Source of the DNA: Flavobacterium frigidimaris
Lineage (GTDB): Bacteria; Bacteroidota; Bacteroidia; Flavobacteriales; Flavobacteriaceae
Assembly: GCA_900129595.1 (NCBI GenBank)
Contig: FQWG01000005.1
Span: 62,001-126,000 of the forward strand
Length of the DNA: 64,000 nucleotides
Direction: 5' to 3'
Part shown: piece by piece, positions 42,484-52,200 of the stretch
Position numbering within the stretch: position 1 is the stretch's first letter
Layout of the letters: each line of letters begins with the position of its first letter
Notes under the pieces: model-generated
Seen by the model: only the letters and a program-made list of their open reading frames with translations
The model's database searches: none
What the model was told of the DNA's origin: nothing
Made by a program: the position numbers and the translations under genes

Positions 42484-42573
42484 ATGAAAAACAATAACCA
42501 GTATACAATTCATTACAGCTGCAACATGATGTGTTGTGGTGCTATGCGATGGTATGAACTGGCTTATATATAA
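42484..42573 (+). CDS. Met/Cys-rich leader peptide upstream of metNIQ
   Basis: A 29-codon frame, ATG 42484 to TAA 42571. Its core, SCNMMCCGAM (residues 12-21), holds Met15, Met16 and Met21 plus Cys13, Cys17 and Cys18, a density expected of an attenuator control peptide sensing sulfur amino acids. It starts just after a consensus promoter and is followed by a terminator hairpin (42595). The region TGAACTGGCTT (42555-42565) inside the frame can pair with the terminator's 5' arm. Methionine starvation would stall ribosomes at 42526-42531 and leave that region free, allowing read-through into metN. The frame is seen directly; expression and mechanism are inferred. Confidence 0.7.
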   Translation: MKNNNQYTIHYSCNMMCCGAMRWYELAYI

Positions 42574-42594
42574 AAGTAAAATTATTTATTTCTG

Positions 42595-42628
42595 AAGCCT
42601 TTCATAATCAATTGAAAGGCTTTTTGAT
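42595..42628 (+). terminator. Attenuator terminator upstream of metN
   Basis: AAGCCTTTCA (42595-42604) pairs with TGAAAGGCTT (42613-42622), an 8-nt loop, followed by TTTTTG. It stands between the leader peptide and metN with no gene ending just before it except the leader, so it can only act on the metNIQ transcript. Alternative pairing of its 5' arm with 42555-42565 (5 + 4 bp around a small internal loop) would act as an antiterminator. Confidence 0.7.
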
Positions 42629-42701
42629 TTTAAAATTTATATTTCGGAAGCTCTAAGTATTTATGTCTGTGGATGTAGCAGATTTAACTTGAATTAATAA
42701 A

Positions 42702-43733
42702 ATGATTGAATTAAAAAATGTAACGAAGAATTTTCATCAGAAAAACCGAATTGTTTCGGCTTTATCGGATGTTTCTCTTAAAGTTCCACCAGGGAAAATC
42801 TTTGGTGTAATTGGAACTTCGGGAGCTGGAAAAAGTACCTTAATTCGATGTGTAAATTTACTGGAAAGACCCACTTCGGGAGAAATTATCGTAGACGGAA
42901 AGTTGCTAATGCGGTTATCCAATGCGCAACTGGCCATTGAAAGAAGGCAAATAGGAATGATTTTTCAGCATTTTAATTTGCTTTCTTCACGTACTGTTTT
43001 CGAGAATGTGGCTTTTCCGCTTGAATTGGTTGGAGGTTCAAAGACAGATATTCGTACTCGTGTTTTAGAATTACTGGAATTAGTAGGCCTGGCCGAAAAA
43101 GCTAACGATTATCCTGCAAGTCTTTCAGGAGGTCAGAAACAAAGGGTAGCCATTGCCAGAACATTGGCGAATAACCCAAAAGTATTGTTGTGCGATGAAG
43201 CAACTAGCGCGCTTGATCCTGCAACTACAAGATCTATTTTGAATTTACTGAAGGATATTAATCGTCGCTTAAACATTACGATCTTATTGATTACGCACCA
43301 AATGGAAGTCGTGAAATCAATTTGCGATGAAGTGGCAGTAATCAGTCACGGAAAACTAATAGAGCAGGGTAGTGTAGGAGAAATTTTTGCCGACCCTAAA
43401 CATGCATTGACAAAGGAATTTATTGCTTCGTCTTTACATCTTGATATTCCAAGAGTGTATCAGGAAAGATTGCAAAAAGAAGATGGTGAAGGATTAAGTC
43501 CGTTGTTAAGGCTTGAAATGACCGGCAAGTCGGTTAATGAACCTGTAATTTCTGAAGTTTCCAGGTTGTTTGATACTAATTTTAAAATCGTTAGTGCACA
43601 AATGGACCAGGCCGGAGATGTGAATTTTGGTGTAATGCTAATCGAATTATCAGGCAAGCGCGAGAATTACGAAGCTGCAATTGAATATTTTATTTCTAAA
43701 CATATTAAAACAGAAATCATAGGTTATGTCTGA
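42702..43733 (+). CDS. metN: Methionine ABC transporter ATP-binding protein MetN
   Basis: A 343-residue ABC ATPase powering D/L-methionine import. Walker [10 protein letters not shown] (about 38-46), Q-loop [10 protein letters not shown], signature [12 protein letters not shown], Walker [13 protein letters not shown] and H-loop LITHQM are all intact. Residues about 265-340 form the NIL domain, which binds methionine and inhibits transport when the cell is replete. It overlaps metI by 8 bp, giving translational coupling. The leader/terminator upstream suggests methionine-controlled attenuation in addition to NIL feedback. Confidence 0.94.
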   Translation: MIELKNVTKNFHQKNRIVSALSDVSLKVPPGKIFGVIGTSGAGKSTLIRCVNLLERPTSGEIIVDGKLLMRLSNAQLAIERRQIGMIFQHFNLLSSRTVFENVAFPLELVGGSKTDIRTRVLELLELVGLAEKANDYPASLSGGQKQRVAIARTLANNPKVLLCDEATSALDPATTRSILNLLKDINRRLNITILLITHQMEVVKSICDEVAVISHGKLIEQGSVGEIFADPKHALTKEFIASSLHLDIPRVYQERLQKEDGEGLSPLLRLEMTGKSVNEPVISEVSRLFDTNFKIVSAQMDQAGDVNFGVMLIELSGKRENYEAAIEYFISKHIKTEIIGYV

Positions 43734-44379
43734 TTCTATTATTGACTTATTATTAAAAGGTACCTGGGAAACCATTGTGATGACATTTGTGTCGGGATTT
43801 TTTGGTTTTGTATTGGGGCTTCCAACTGGTATTTTGCTTTTCCTTACCCGAAAAAATCAAATTCTGGAGCAGCCGGTTTTAAACAGAGTTTTATCGGTTT
43901 TGGTGAATATTTTTCGTTCAATTCCGTTCATTATATTAATTGTATGGATGATTCCCTTTACGCGTGCTTTGGTAGGCACTTCTATTGGTGTGAGTGCAGC
44001 ACTAGTTCCGCTTAGTATTGGTGCAGCGCCATTTATCGCCAGACTGGTAGAGAATAGTCTTCTGGGATTGCCTTCGGGATTAATCGAAGCAGCAAGAGCT
44101 TTGGGGGCAACACCTTTTCAGATTGTATATAAAGTATTACTTCCAGAGGCCCTACCTTCGTTAATCAATGCAGCATCGATCACTTTAATCACACTTGTAG
44201 GTTATTCTGCAATGGGTGGAGCAGTGGGTGCCGGCGGTTTGGGACAGGTTGGATATCAATACGGATATATTGGTTATGATGCTGTGACTATGAATTCGGT
44301 TTTGGCATTACTGGTACTTTTGGTATTCATCATTCAGTTTGCAGGAGACTTTTTATCAAAACGATTTGATCATAGATAA
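43726..44379 (+). CDS. metI: Methionine ABC transporter permease MetI
   Basis: A 217-residue membrane protein with five to six hydrophobic helices. The inner-membrane permease motif [22 protein letters not shown] (about residues 124-145) contacts MetN. Typical MetI ending [14 protein letters not shown]. Starts inside the last codons of metN, so the two are translated together. No anomalies. Confidence 0.93.
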   Translation: MSDSIIDLLLKGTWETIVMTFVSGFFGFVLGLPTGILLFLTRKNQILEQPVLNRVLSVLVNIFRSIPFIILIVWMIPFTRALVGTSIGVSAALVPLSIGAAPFIARLVENSLLGLPSGLIEAARALGATPFQIVYKVLLPEALPSLINAASITLITLVGYSAMGGAVGAGGLGQVGYQYGYIGYDAVTMNSVLALLVLLVFIIQFAGDFLSKRFDHR

Positions 44380-44447
44380 ATGCTCTGAGATTACTTTGTG
44401 GTTAAATTTTCAGACAACAGATAAATATTAATTATAAAATTAAAAAC

Positions 44448-45266
44448 ATGATTACTAAAAATAATTTTTTTAAAATAATCGGAATTTTAACCTTGACACT
44501 TTCATTGGTTAATTGTGGAAAAAGTAAAGACAACGATCCGCACCACATAAAAGTGGGTGTTGCAACAGGACCGGAATACAAAGTAGCAGAAGCGGCTAAA
44601 AAAGTAGCAAAAGAAAAATACGGACTTGAAGTGGAGTTGATTTCTTTTAACGATTATGTGATTCCTAACGAAGCTTTGAGTCAGGGAGATATTGATGTGA
44701 ACGCTTTTCAGCACAAACCCTATCTTGACGAACAATCGAAACAACGCGGATACAAACTGGCAATCATTGGGAAAACATTTATTTACCCAATTGCGGCCTA
44801 TTCTAAAAAGATCAAAAGTTTGGCTGAATTGAAGGATGAAAGCACAATTATTATTCCAAATGATCCAACCAACGGAGGACGTTCATTATTGCTTTTAGAG
44901 AAAAACGGTCTACTGAAACTTAAAGACGGGATTGGTTTATTGCCTAAAGTAACAGATATTGTAAGTAATCCTAAAAAGCTTAAAATATTAGAATTAGAAG
45001 CGCCTCAATTGCCAAGAGCTCTTGATGATGCAAACGTTACAATTGCCATTATCAACAATACTTTTGCTTCGCAGGCAGGACTTGTTCCTTCGCGTGATGC
45101 TTTGTTTGTTGAGGACAAAGATTCTCCTTATGTAAATTTAGTGGTAAGTCGCGAAGACAATAAAAACGAAGAAAAGGTAAAACAGTTTTTACAGGCTTTT
45201 CAATCTGCAGAAGTAGAGGCGGCCGCTCTTAAAGAATTCAAAGGCGGAGCTGTAAAAGGCTGGTAA
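44448..45266 (+). CDS. metQ: Methionine-binding lipoprotein MetQ
   Basis: A 272-residue NlpA-family lipoprotein (LVNC, Cys23). Mature motifs: IKVGVATGPEY, INVNAFQHKPYLD-like VNAFQHKPYLDEQ, IIIPNDPTNGGRSLLLL and AIINNTFASQAGL, all typical of methionine-binding proteins. It captures methionine in the periplasm for MetNI. It lies 68 bp after metI on the same strand, ending at the terminator at 45296. Confidence 0.93.
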   Translation: MITKNNFFKIIGILTLTLSLVNCGKSKDNDPHHIKVGVATGPEYKVAEAAKKVAKEKYGLEVELISFNDYVIPNEALSQGDIDVNAFQHKPYLDEQSKQRGYKLAIIGKTFIYPIAAYSKKIKSLAELKDESTIIIPNDPTNGGRSLLLLEKNGLLKLKDGIGLLPKVTDIVSNPKKLKILELEAPQLPRALDDANVTIAIINNTFASQAGLVPSRDALFVEDKDSPYVNLVVSREDNKNEEKVKQFLQAFQSAEVEAAALKEFKGGAVKGW

Positions 45267-45295
45267 TAAGAATCTGTCCCCTGTTTGAAGACAAT

Positions 45296-45333
45296 AAAAA
45301 AGCGCTGAATCTACTGATTTAGCGCTTTTTTTT
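45296..45333 (+). terminator. Terminator of metNIQ
   Basis: AAAAAGCGCTGAATC pairs with GATTTAGCGCTTTTTTTT around a 4-nt loop (30 bp after the metQ stop). Strong stem plus T8: a standard intrinsic terminator. Confidence 0.85.
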
Positions 45334-45498
45334 AGTTTCAGGCATTATTAAACAAATCATAAGAATCACCGTAATTAGGAAAAAAGCAAAACTAAATAGT
45401 TACATTTATTCTGCAGGAACAAATCTCTAAAGTCAAATCAATAAACATAGAAATTGATTCCTTATTTAATCCGCATTTTATTCTAAAAAATCAATCCA

Positions 45499-46023
45499 AT
45501 GAATTTTCAAACAAAAAACATTATTGCCTCAGTTTTGCTTTGCTTCATAGTAAGTCTTGCACAGGCGCAACAAAAAGACGATGCTTCAAAATGCCGGTAT
45601 GTTAAAACTGCTACAGGTTATTTAATGGTTTTACGAGAATCAGATAATGTTATTGAGTCTATTGAAAAGCTGGTTCGGGAAGAAAAAATCCCTTCCGGAA
45701 ACTTTACCGGAATTGGCTTTGCACAAGAGGTCACTTTTGGCTTTTATGATTTTAATCTCAAGAAATTCAATCCAAAAACCTTTAATAAAGTTGAAATGGG
45801 AAGCATTACGGGTTCTATTGCCTGGAATGGAGATAAACCGTCATTGCACATTCATGGCGTGGCAACCGATGATAAATTTAATGCGTATGGCGGACACATT
45901 CTTGCCTTAAAAGTGGGCACAGGTTCTATGGAGGTTTACATTACACTGAATAATGAAAAAATTGAGCGAAAAATTGAGCAGCCCTTAAATGCTAATGTGC
46001 TGCAATTGTCCTGCGTAAAATAA
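45499..46023 (+). CDS. Exported PCC/DUF296-domain protein
   Basis: A 174-residue protein with a clear signal peptide (about 1-24, ending AQAQ). The mature part is a PCC (DUF296) domain: GYLMVLRESDNVIESIEKL, GNFTGIGFAQEVTFGFYDF, and the metal-site LHIHGVATDDKFNAYGGHIL with conserved His residues. In plants the domain sits on AT-hook DNA-binding proteins; bacterial stand-alone forms are cytoplasmic in most cases. The exported form is unusual, and its function is unknown; trimeric metal binding is likely from the family. Confidence 0.82.
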   Translation: MNFQTKNIIASVLLCFIVSLAQAQQKDDASKCRYVKTATGYLMVLRESDNVIESIEKLVREEKIPSGNFTGIGFAQEVTFGFYDFNLKKFNPKTFNKVEMGSITGSIAWNGDKPSLHIHGVATDDKFNAYGGHILALKVGTGSMEVYITLNNEKIERKIEQPLNANVLQLSCVK

Positions 46024-46105
46024 AGCTTTTTCTAACTTGCAAAAGATTGATTGAGGCAAGAATTAAAAGTAAATGTATTTTAATTCTTGCTGAACCAACT
46101 ATAAT

Positions 46106-46708
46106 TTAATCAATCTCTATACTCTCAATTGCTTTTTTCATGGCGTTTTCTTTCACTCCCGGTACTTTCAGTCCTTCAACACGATAGGCTGTAAGATCTG
46201 TCATGCCCAGAAAACCCAGAAAAGCTTTTAGATAAGGAACCACAAAATCATTGGTTTTGCCCGGTCCTTCAGAATATATACCGCCGGAGCTCATGGCAAC
46301 GTACACTTTTTTTTCTGTTACTTTTCCAACCGGGCCATTTTCGCCATACCCAAAGGTTATTCCTGCTCTGGTGATATGATCAATCCAGGCTTTTAGCGAT
46401 GACGGTATGGTAAAGTTGTAAAGCGGTGCACCAATGACGATAATATCTGCTGCTAATAATTGTTTTACAGCCTGATCAGAAAAACCAATAGATTCTTTGT
46501 CTTGTGGTGTCAACTGATCTTCCGGAATAAAAAACGTGCGAAGAACCTCAGGGTGAAGATGTGGAATTTGAATATCGGTCAGATTGAATTCTTCAACTGT
46601 ACTGTTGGGATATTTATCCTGAATCTTTTCAATTATAGCTTTACCAAGTTTAAGGCTGTAGGATTCATTGCCTTGAATACTTGAAATTAAATGAAGTATG
46701 TGTTTCAT
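46106..46708 (-). CDS. azoR: FMN-dependent NADH azoreductase (AzoR-like)
   Basis: A 200-residue flavodoxin-fold quinone/azo reductase. I start at ATG 46708 (MKHILHLISSIQ), not the TTG two codons upstream. Motifs: IVIGAPLYNFTIPSSLKAWIDHI for FMN binding and AMSSGGIYSEGP. It catalyses two-electron reduction of quinones and azo compounds with NADH. Divergent from an HxlR regulator whose family (YodB/HypR type) commonly controls such genes. A -7 element TAGCTTTG (46749-46742, minus) precedes it. Confidence 0.87.
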   Translation of the reverse strand: MKHILHLISSIQGNESYSLKLGKAIIEKIQDKYPNSTVEEFNLTDIQIPHLHPEVLRTFFIPEDQLTPQDKESIGFSDQAVKQLLAADIIVIGAPLYNFTIPSSLKAWIDHITRAGITFGYGENGPVGKVTEKKVYVAMSSGGIYSEGPGKTNDFVVPYLKAFLGFLGMTDLTAYRVEGLKVPGVKENAMKKAIESIEID

Positions 46709-46741
46709 AAACAAAATTATTAATGTTAGATTTTATATGAG

Positions 46742-46749
46742 CAAAGCTA
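46742..46749 (-). promoter_or_regulatory. -7 element TAGCTTTG for azoR
   Basis: Minus-strand match to TAnnTTTG, 33 bp before the azoR ATG. A CAAA box (minus TTTG) lies 15 bp further, closer than the usual 19. Confidence 0.45.
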
Positions 46750-46767
46750 CAATTAGCAACTATACAA

Positions 46768-46802
46768 AAGTGAGTGCTTACCCAAAGGAAAGTGGTTACT
46801 TT
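46768..46802. promoter_or_regulatory. Candidate HxlR operators between azoR and hxlR
   Basis: AAAGT-GGTT-ACTTT (46789-46802) is a symmetric site, and AAGTGAGTGCTTAC (46768-46781) is a related unit 21 bp earlier, about two helix turns. They lie between the two divergent -7 boxes, as expected of a site that controls both genes. Confidence 0.45.
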
Positions 46803-46814
46803 TAGGAAAGTGTC

Positions 46815-46822
46815 TATCTTTG
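46815..46822 (+). promoter_or_regulatory. -7 element TATCTTTG for hxlR; probable leaderless start
   Basis: Exact TAnnTTTG match ending only 4 bp before the ATG at 46827. Transcription would begin at or next to the start codon, implying a leaderless mRNA. Confidence 0.5.
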
Positions 46823-46826
46823 CAAT

Positions 46827-47201
46827 ATGAAAACAATTGAAGATGAAATACTTCTAACAAAGGATGAATGCTCCGGATCACTGAAAAACATACTGGATGC
46901 ACTGTATGTTTTAAACGGCAAATGGAAGATGGCTTTAATTCTTAGCCTCATACAATCGCCGAAACGTTTTAATGAGATTCAGAAAGAAATCGCGGGAATT
47001 TCGCCCAAAGTTTTAGCCAACGAACTCAAGGATTTAGAACTGAATGAGTTTATCAAACGAAATGTGTATCCCACGACTCCGGTAAGCATCATTTATGAAG
47101 CTACGGACTACAGCCAAACTTTAAAAAGCGTGATTCGTGAACTTAGTGCATGGGGTGAACAGCATCGGGAAAAAATCAAGGAAAGTATGCGGAAATCTTG
47201 A
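46827..47201 (+). CDS. HxlR-family transcriptional regulator
   Basis: A 124-residue winged-helix regulator, paralogous to the one at 39999. Motifs: CSGSLKNILDALYVLNGKWKMALI, ISPKVLANELKDLELNEF, IIYEATDYSQTLKSV. Cys15 is at the redox-sensing position of the YodB-like subgroup. It probably represses azoR and itself via the sites at 46768-46802, being released by quinones or diamide. Start supported by the adjacent -7 box and family N-terminus. Confidence 0.87.
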   Translation: MKTIEDEILLTKDECSGSLKNILDALYVLNGKWKMALILSLIQSPKRFNEIQKEIAGISPKVLANELKDLELNEFIKRNVYPTTPVSIIYEATDYSQTLKSVIRELSAWGEQHREKIKESMRKS

Positions 47202-47274
47202 GTAAACAAAAATAGCATAGTGCTGTTTTGTTTATTTTAAATGAAACAGAAATATTGATTTGGCGCTTTTTTTA

Positions 47275-49017
47275 TTACAAATTTTGCATTGACTTTGAAG
47301 TGAGATGTTCAAAAAGCAGATCAAATTTTGAACCTAGTTTTTTCTTTAGCCTTTGTTTCGATTTTTTAACGGCATCAGGTGTAATCCCTAATAATTCGGC
47401 GATTTCATTGTTGCTGAAATTGAGCTTTTGCAATAACAATATCCTTTTGTTAGCATCAGTAATTTCAGGAAAATCCTGTTGTAATAATCGGGAAAATTCA
47501 GGATATTCCTTCTGAAATTCCCTCTTAAAAGTATTCCAGTTATTCTCCGTCATTAAATGCGATTCAAGAAGCGTATTGAGTTGTCCCTTTTCTTTTTCAA
47601 GATAGTGAGAAGATGATTTTTTAATCTGTTCGATTTCAACTTTCAGTTTTTTGATCTGAATGTTTTTGTCTTTCAGATAATCAACCTGAGCATTAAAATT
47701 TTCATTAGTTTCATGAAGCTTTTGTTCGATCTTTATTTTCTCTAATTTTAGCAAATTAACTTTTTGATTGTATTGTCGTTGCCTGTTTCTTAACTGTTTT
47801 TTTAAGCTGAAGAATATAAATAATGCCGACATAAAAGCCAAAACAATCACGATAGCATAGCTCTTTTTTATCGCAGTTTCATGCTTCACCTGATTGGTTG
47901 TTTTGTTGATGTTTTGCTGAAATTTCGTTTTCTGAATTATCCAGTTGGCATTTCTTATAGCAAGATCGCCGTCTTTGTTTTTTAGGGAATCTTCCAGAAC
48001 AACCATTCTTCGTCTCAGCACTAATTCATTATCACTTCTTTTTTGCTGGTCTAAAATAGCCAATTTTAGTTTGATGATCTGAAGTTCTGCTTTTTTAAAA
48101 TAGGATTTTGAATTGGCAATTTCAGCTGCTTTTTTTAGTACTTTTTCTGCTTGGTTAAGCTCTTTATTTTCTACATACAATTCAGCCAGGAGAATAGAGG
48201 CATACATCGTATTTTGATTGCTTTTATGCTCTTCAGAAATTTCGATATCTTTTTTTAGTAAAGAAATCGCTGGTAGCAAATCGCCTTTCTTTTGTTTTAC
48301 AAGCGCCAGATTACCTAAAGCTTTTGCATATTGTAGCTCATCCTGAATTTGCTTTGCCAAAACCCCTGCCTGATTAAAATAAGATTCGGCTTCCTGATCA
48401 TTTCCCAAACGAAAATAGTTCATGCCAATATTATCTATCAGCGAGGCATATCCGGCAGTATTTTTTGCAGTATGTTTTTTGGCAAGATTTAGGTAATATA
48501 AGGATTCAGGATAGTCTTCGAGGGTTTGGAGCATCCAGCCAATTTTCTTGAAAGATTCTCCCGGAAGAATGATTTCATTGGCAGGTGTTTTTTTTATTTT
48601 ATCAATTACCTGCAACAACTTAGGCGTCATATTTATATAATCCCTGTAGAGATAGAGATAACTAATATAGTTAAGTTCTGCCCAGATCTCAAGAGACACA
48701 TCTTTTTGTACAGCAGCGCTTTTAATGGACTGTGAATAATAAAACTTACTTTTTGAATTGGCGGTATTATAAAAATCACTGTATCCGTTAGCCAGTAAAC
48801 CGTCATAAACAGACTTATATGTTTGTGATTTGCCTAAAAGTTCAAGATGCTTTTTTAACGAGATAGTATCAGTATCAAAAGACTTTTCTTGAAGTAAGAC
48901 TGCCTCAATGTTGGCAATCTTATTTTCCAGACAAGGAATTTTGATTGGGGGGTTCTGTGATTTTACTTGTAAAATAAAAAGCAATAAAAGAACACAATAT
49001 GATTTTCTAAAAAGCAT
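47275..49017 (-). CDS. TPR sensor with transmembrane helix and LuxR-like HTH
   Basis: A 580-residue protein with signal (about 1-20), tetratricopeptide repeats (about 25-340; YPESLYYLNLAKKH, EAESYFNQAGVLAKQI, LALVKQKKGDLLPAI), a membrane helix (about 386-406), coiled coil (about 410-490) and a C-terminal HTH (about 525-575; NKRILLLQKLNFSNNEIAELLGIT, PDAVKKSKQRLKKKL). This one-component layout is common in Bacteroidota. It may sense an envelope cue and bind DNA. The adjacent gene is the divergent large adhesin, a possible target. Confidence 0.83.
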   Translation of the reverse strand: MLFRKSYCVLLLLFILQVKSQNPPIKIPCLENKIANIEAVLLQEKSFDTDTISLKKHLELLGKSQTYKSVYDGLLANGYSDFYNTANSKSKFYYSQSIKSAAVQKDVSLEIWAELNYISYLYLYRDYINMTPKLLQVIDKIKKTPANEIILPGESFKKIGWMLQTLEDYPESLYYLNLAKKHTAKNTAGYASLIDNIGMNYFRLGNDQEAESYFNQAGVLAKQIQDELQYAKALGNLALVKQKKGDLLPAISLLKKDIEISEEHKSNQNTMYASILLAELYVENKELNQAEKVLKKAAEIANSKSYFKKAELQIIKLKLAILDQQKRSDNELVLRRRMVVLEDSLKNKDGDLAIRNANWIIQKTKFQQNINKTTNQVKHETAIKKSYAIVIVLAFMSALFIFFSLKKQLRNRQRQYNQKVNLLKLEKIKIEQKLHETNENFNAQVDYLKDKNIQIKKLKVEIEQIKKSSSHYLEKEKGQLNTLLESHLMTENNWNTFKREFQKEYPEFSRLLQQDFPEITDANKRILLLQKLNFSNNEIAELLGITPDAVKKSKQRLKKKLGSKFDLLFEHLTSKSMQNL

Positions 49018-49180
49018 TACGTTTTTGTAGGTTGTTATTAAATCTGGTGCGTAAAAATAGTAAAAAAAATCTATTAGTTTTTACAACTTAATTTGTAAAG
49101 CATTGGTTTTAATGGTTTTTTAAATAAAAATGTCCCTTATTTGTCCCCCTTTGATGCTGTTAAAAGTATAATGTGTGAAT

Positions 49181-49188
49181 TACATTTG
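49181..49188 (+). promoter_or_regulatory. -7 promoter element TACATTTG for the repeat adhesin
   Basis: Matches TAnnTTTG, 100 bp before the ATG at 49289. The nearest TTTG lies 27 bp upstream, too far for a normal -33 box, so an activator may be needed. Confidence 0.4.
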
Positions 49189-49288
49189 TCAACAGCTCCA
49201 TAAGTATCTATTGTCCGCTTCATTTGTAAATGAATGTAGTTTCTGATTTATACTTTAATACTACGACTATTAATTTCTGATTCAATAC

Positions 49289-52200
49289 ATGAAAAAAAAA
49301 CTACTTTGCTTCTTCTTACTATTATTTAGTGTATTTAAACTTCAAAGCCAAACTACTGCCGGCTATTTAAGTGATGTTACACAACCTTGGTATTCATTTG
49401 GTTTGACTGGAAATATTGATGCGATGAATTCAGTTTACGGAACTGACTGGACGCAATATAATTATAATACCGTAAATGCTGCGGCACTTTTTGATTCTAA
49501 CAGAAGGTTTATCTGGATAGAGGGTAGTGATAATAGTACAAGTAAAATGCTAACTTTCCTTGCTGCAAATACTGCATTAATCGAAAACTGGGTCAACGCA
49601 GGTGGTACCTTACTTATAAATACAGCAACAAACGAAGCTTTATCACCTTACAATGTAGGTTTTGGAGTTACCAGTACAAGAGGGGTTTTTACGTCTGGAT
49701 TACCATTTGACACGTCCAGTTCTTTTTTTGCTTTATCACCATATTTACCTATTATCCCTAATCAATATACAGGAACCTCCTTTGCGCATAATTTTTTTTC
49801 AGGCCCGGGATTAGAAAAAATTCTAGTTTCTCCCACAGGAGAAATAATATTAGCTGAAAAAAAAACAGGGTCGGGATTGGTTCGTTTTTCGGGATTGACC
49901 ACTGGAGTTTTTGCAAGTGGCAGTTGGATTCCTAAACCTCAAATACTGAATTTATTGTACAGAATGATAAGTAAACTTTCTCAAATACCTTTTGTTACAC
50001 TAATTGATCCTGTAGCAATTGCTTGTAGCGGAGAATCAGGTTCTGTGCAATTTAGGATTGACGATCAAGAAACATTACCAGCTGATCTTTTAGTATCTGC
50101 GTCTTCATCAAATCAGGCTTTAATTCCAAATGCAAACTTAATATTATCGGGTACAGGAGCTACGCGTTCTCTTGGTTTTACAGGTTTAGCCAATCAAACA
50201 GGTACTTCAACAATTACCGTAACTGTAACGGATGAAGATTCTAATACATTTACCACAACATTTATTGTAACGGTCAAAGATACAGAAGCTCCGGTAGTAC
50301 AAACACAAAATAAAACTGTTCAGCTTGACAATACCGGAAAAGTAACTATAACAGCAGATGACATCGATAATGGTTCTACAGATAATTGTGGTATAGCTAC
50401 AAAAGTACTTAGTAAAAACAGCTTTAATTTTAATGATATAGGAGATAATATCGTTACATTGACAGTTACAGATGTGAATGGTAATACAAGTTCAAAAACA
50501 GCAATAGTAACAATTCCTTTAAATTGTCCTGCAGATATTGTTGTAAATAATAATGGCCCGGGCAAATGTGGTGCTGTTGTTAATTATTATTTTAAGAACA
50601 ATCATGCATCAAATGTTCTTATTCTTAATTCATATTCTTTTTATAGTGCGCTTGATATAAAACAGAAACTTGAAAATACTCATGAATTTGATAATGTAGA
50701 TGTTATCAGTTTGTCCTCTTTTATACCAGACTTAGTGGTTTTACAAAAGTATGATGCAATACTTGTTTGCACTGCTTATGGCGAGATAGGCAGGCCAGGT
50801 TTAGGCGATGTACTAGCTCAATATATCGATAGTGGGGGCGGTATTGTAGATGCTCTTTTTGAGAATAGTAGCCAGCCTATTACAGGATTATATAATACTA
50901 ATGCATATAGAGTATTAGTTCCTACTGATATTAATTTAAGTGGAGTATTAAGTTTAGGAACAATCGACATCCCAAATCACCCCATAATGAAAGATGTAGC
51001 CACTTTTACTGGCGGTTATCGTTCTGGTTCTACAAATATCACTCCCGGATCTCATGTAGTGTCTAGATATAATAATAATGACATGCTAGTAATAGCAAAG
51101 GAAAATGTTGGTTTGAATAATGCAAAACGTGTTAGTTTAAATTTTTATCCTGCTTCAACTACTGTTGACCTTGATGGTTGGGATTCTTCTACTGATGGAG
51201 CTAAAATAATAGCCAATTCATTAAAATGGACAGGGAAAGGTTTGAAAATAAAGCAAATTTCAGGATTGCCAAATGGTAGTTTATTTCCTGTGGGTACTAC
51301 TACAAATACATTTGAAATAACAGATAAAAACAATATTGTACACACCTGTTCTTTTAACGTTACGGTTAAAGATTCAGAACTTCCAGTTGTAAAAACAAAG
51401 AATATTACCGTTCAATTGGATGCTGTAGGAAAAGCAACAATAACCGAGGCAGAAATCAATGATGGCTCAACAGACAATTGCGGTATTGACGAAATAACTT
51501 TAGATAAGAAAGATTTTGATTGTACTAATATTGGAGATAACACCGTAACACTTACAGTTACGGATGTCAACGGAAATTCAGATTCAAAAACCGCAACAGT
51601 TACAGTTGAAGACAAAGTAAAACCAACAGTTAATACGCAGAACATTACGGTTCAATTGGATGCTTTAGGAAAAGCAACGATAACTGCAGCAGAAATCAAT
51701 GATGGCTCAACTGATATTTGTGGTATTACGACAATGACTTTAGATAAAACTACTTTTGATTGTGCCAATGTTGGAGATAATATCGTAACGCTAACTGTTA
51801 CGGATGTCAACGGAAATTCAGATTCAAAAACCGCAACAGTCACAGTTGAAGATAAAGTAAAACCAATAGTAATTACGCAGAATATCACAATTCAGCTTGA
51901 TGCTTCAGGAAATGCTATTATAACTGAGGCAGAAATAGATAATGGTTCAACTGATATTTGTGGTATTACGACAATGACTTTAGATAAGAAAGATTTTGAT
52001 TGTTCGAATATTGGAGACAATACCGTAACGCTTACTGTTACGGATGTCAACGGAAATTCAGATTCAAAAGCGGCAACAGTCACAGTTGAAGATAAAGTAA
52101 AACCAATAGTAGTTACGCAGAATATCACAATTCAGCTTGATGCTTCAGGAAAAGCAACGATAACTGCAGCAGAAATCAATGATGGCTCAACAGATAATTG

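Noticed and set aside
42476..42701. SAM riboswitch upstream of metN
   Set aside because: I see none of the SAM-I, SAM-II/V or SAM-IV core motifs; the region is accounted for by a leader peptide and a single terminator hairpin. A covariance-model search would settle it.
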